Assembly: GCA_900539265.1 (NCBI GenBank)
Contig: UQBM01000001.1
Span: 79,773 to 143,772, forward strand
Origin: an uncultured Mollicutes bacterium
GTDB taxonomy: Bacteria > Bacillota_I > Bacilli_A > ML615J-28 > CAG-313
Reading direction: 5' to 3'
Length of the DNA stretch: 64,000 nt
The notes beneath the pieces are model-generated. The model was not told where the DNA came from. It ran no database searches and saw only the letters and a program-made list of their open reading frames with translations. A program made the position numbers and the translations under genes. Within the stretch, counting starts at the first letter, position 1. Each line of letters begins with the position of its first letter. Positions 63,966 through 64,000 of this stretch are shown here, piece after piece.

Positions 63966-64000
63966 ATTTTATTGTCAATAGTTAGTTAACACTTTGATGT

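Noticed and set aside
1..64000. Mycoplasma genetic code (TGA as Trp)
   Set aside because: TGG is used for Trp and genes such as potB, copZ and macrodomain end cleanly in TGA at operon overlaps.
1..64000. Insertion sequences, prophage, CRISPR arrays, tRNA or rRNA genes
   Set aside because: No transposase, integrase, spaced repeats, tRNA-like TTCGA arms or rRNA sequence was found by reading.

Overview
The window is a strongly AT-rich, low-G+C chromosome segment from a member of the Bacilli/Firmicutes. The evidence is the hprK-lgt-ppaX-trxB-whiA gene order, a DarA (PII-like) gene, a small Bacilli/Mollicutes-type SRP RNA, many lipoboxes, strong AGGAGG ribosome binding sites and TTGACA-17-TATAAT promoters. 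TGG encodes Trp and TGA is used as a stop (for example potB, copZ), so the code is standard and not mycoplasma code 4. The small cell-envelope gene set, Cys-rich and InlB-type surface repeats and gut-Firmicute-like lipoproteins suggest an uncultured host-associated Bacillus relative (Erysipelotrichia/RF39/Acholeplasma neighbourhood). That placement is inference.

Layout. 1-1.4 kb: 3' part of a membrane-anchored Nudix-like protein. 1.4-6.2 kb: spermidine/putrescine uptake operon with its own XRE-cupin regulator and tandem operator-like palindromes. 6.2-10 kb: amidase lipoprotein, psuG and a small membrane protein. 10-12.9 kb: copper operon (CsoR-type operator, copA, copZ, csoR). 12.9-14.6 kb: a hypothetical gene, thymidine kinase and tadA. 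14.6-14.8 kb: SRP RNA. 14.8-20.9 kb: three large secreted or anchored surface proteins. 21-28 kb: dnaE, a ROK kinase, phosphoglucomutase and glucose-6-phosphate isomerase. 28.4-32.6 kb: MATE pump, a nuclease lipoprotein and a frameshifted pcp.

32.8-46.3 kb is one long co-directional run: groES-groEL, a coiled-coil protein, a B3/B4-domain protein, glutaminyl-tRNA synthetase, pcrA, an alpha/beta hydrolase, ligA and uvrA. It has one strong promoter at the start and one clear terminator at the end. 46.3-50.4 kb is a MarR-controlled heterodimeric ABC exporter. 50.4-55.4 kb is VanZ-like, hprK, lgt, ppaX, trxB and whiA. 55.4-58 kb holds a DUF378 protein, a LolA/GerS-like lipoprotein and two thioredoxin-fold envelope proteins.

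58-61.6 kb is an ion-homeostasis area: MgtC-like protein and a CPA2 antiporter divergent from a LysR regulator, followed by the c-di-AMP receptor DarA. 61.8-63.8 kb is a three-gene minus-strand operon of a flavin-binding split-barrel protein, a zinc-type macrodomain and a class M sirtuin. This is an ADP-ribosylation/de-ADP-ribosylation pair without the GcvH-like target or lipoate ligase usually found beside it. The window ends with an unidentified compact RNA, about 65-70 nt, that has its own extended -10 promoter and competing terminator pairings. No tRNA, rRNA, CRISPR array, transposase or phage genes were recognised.
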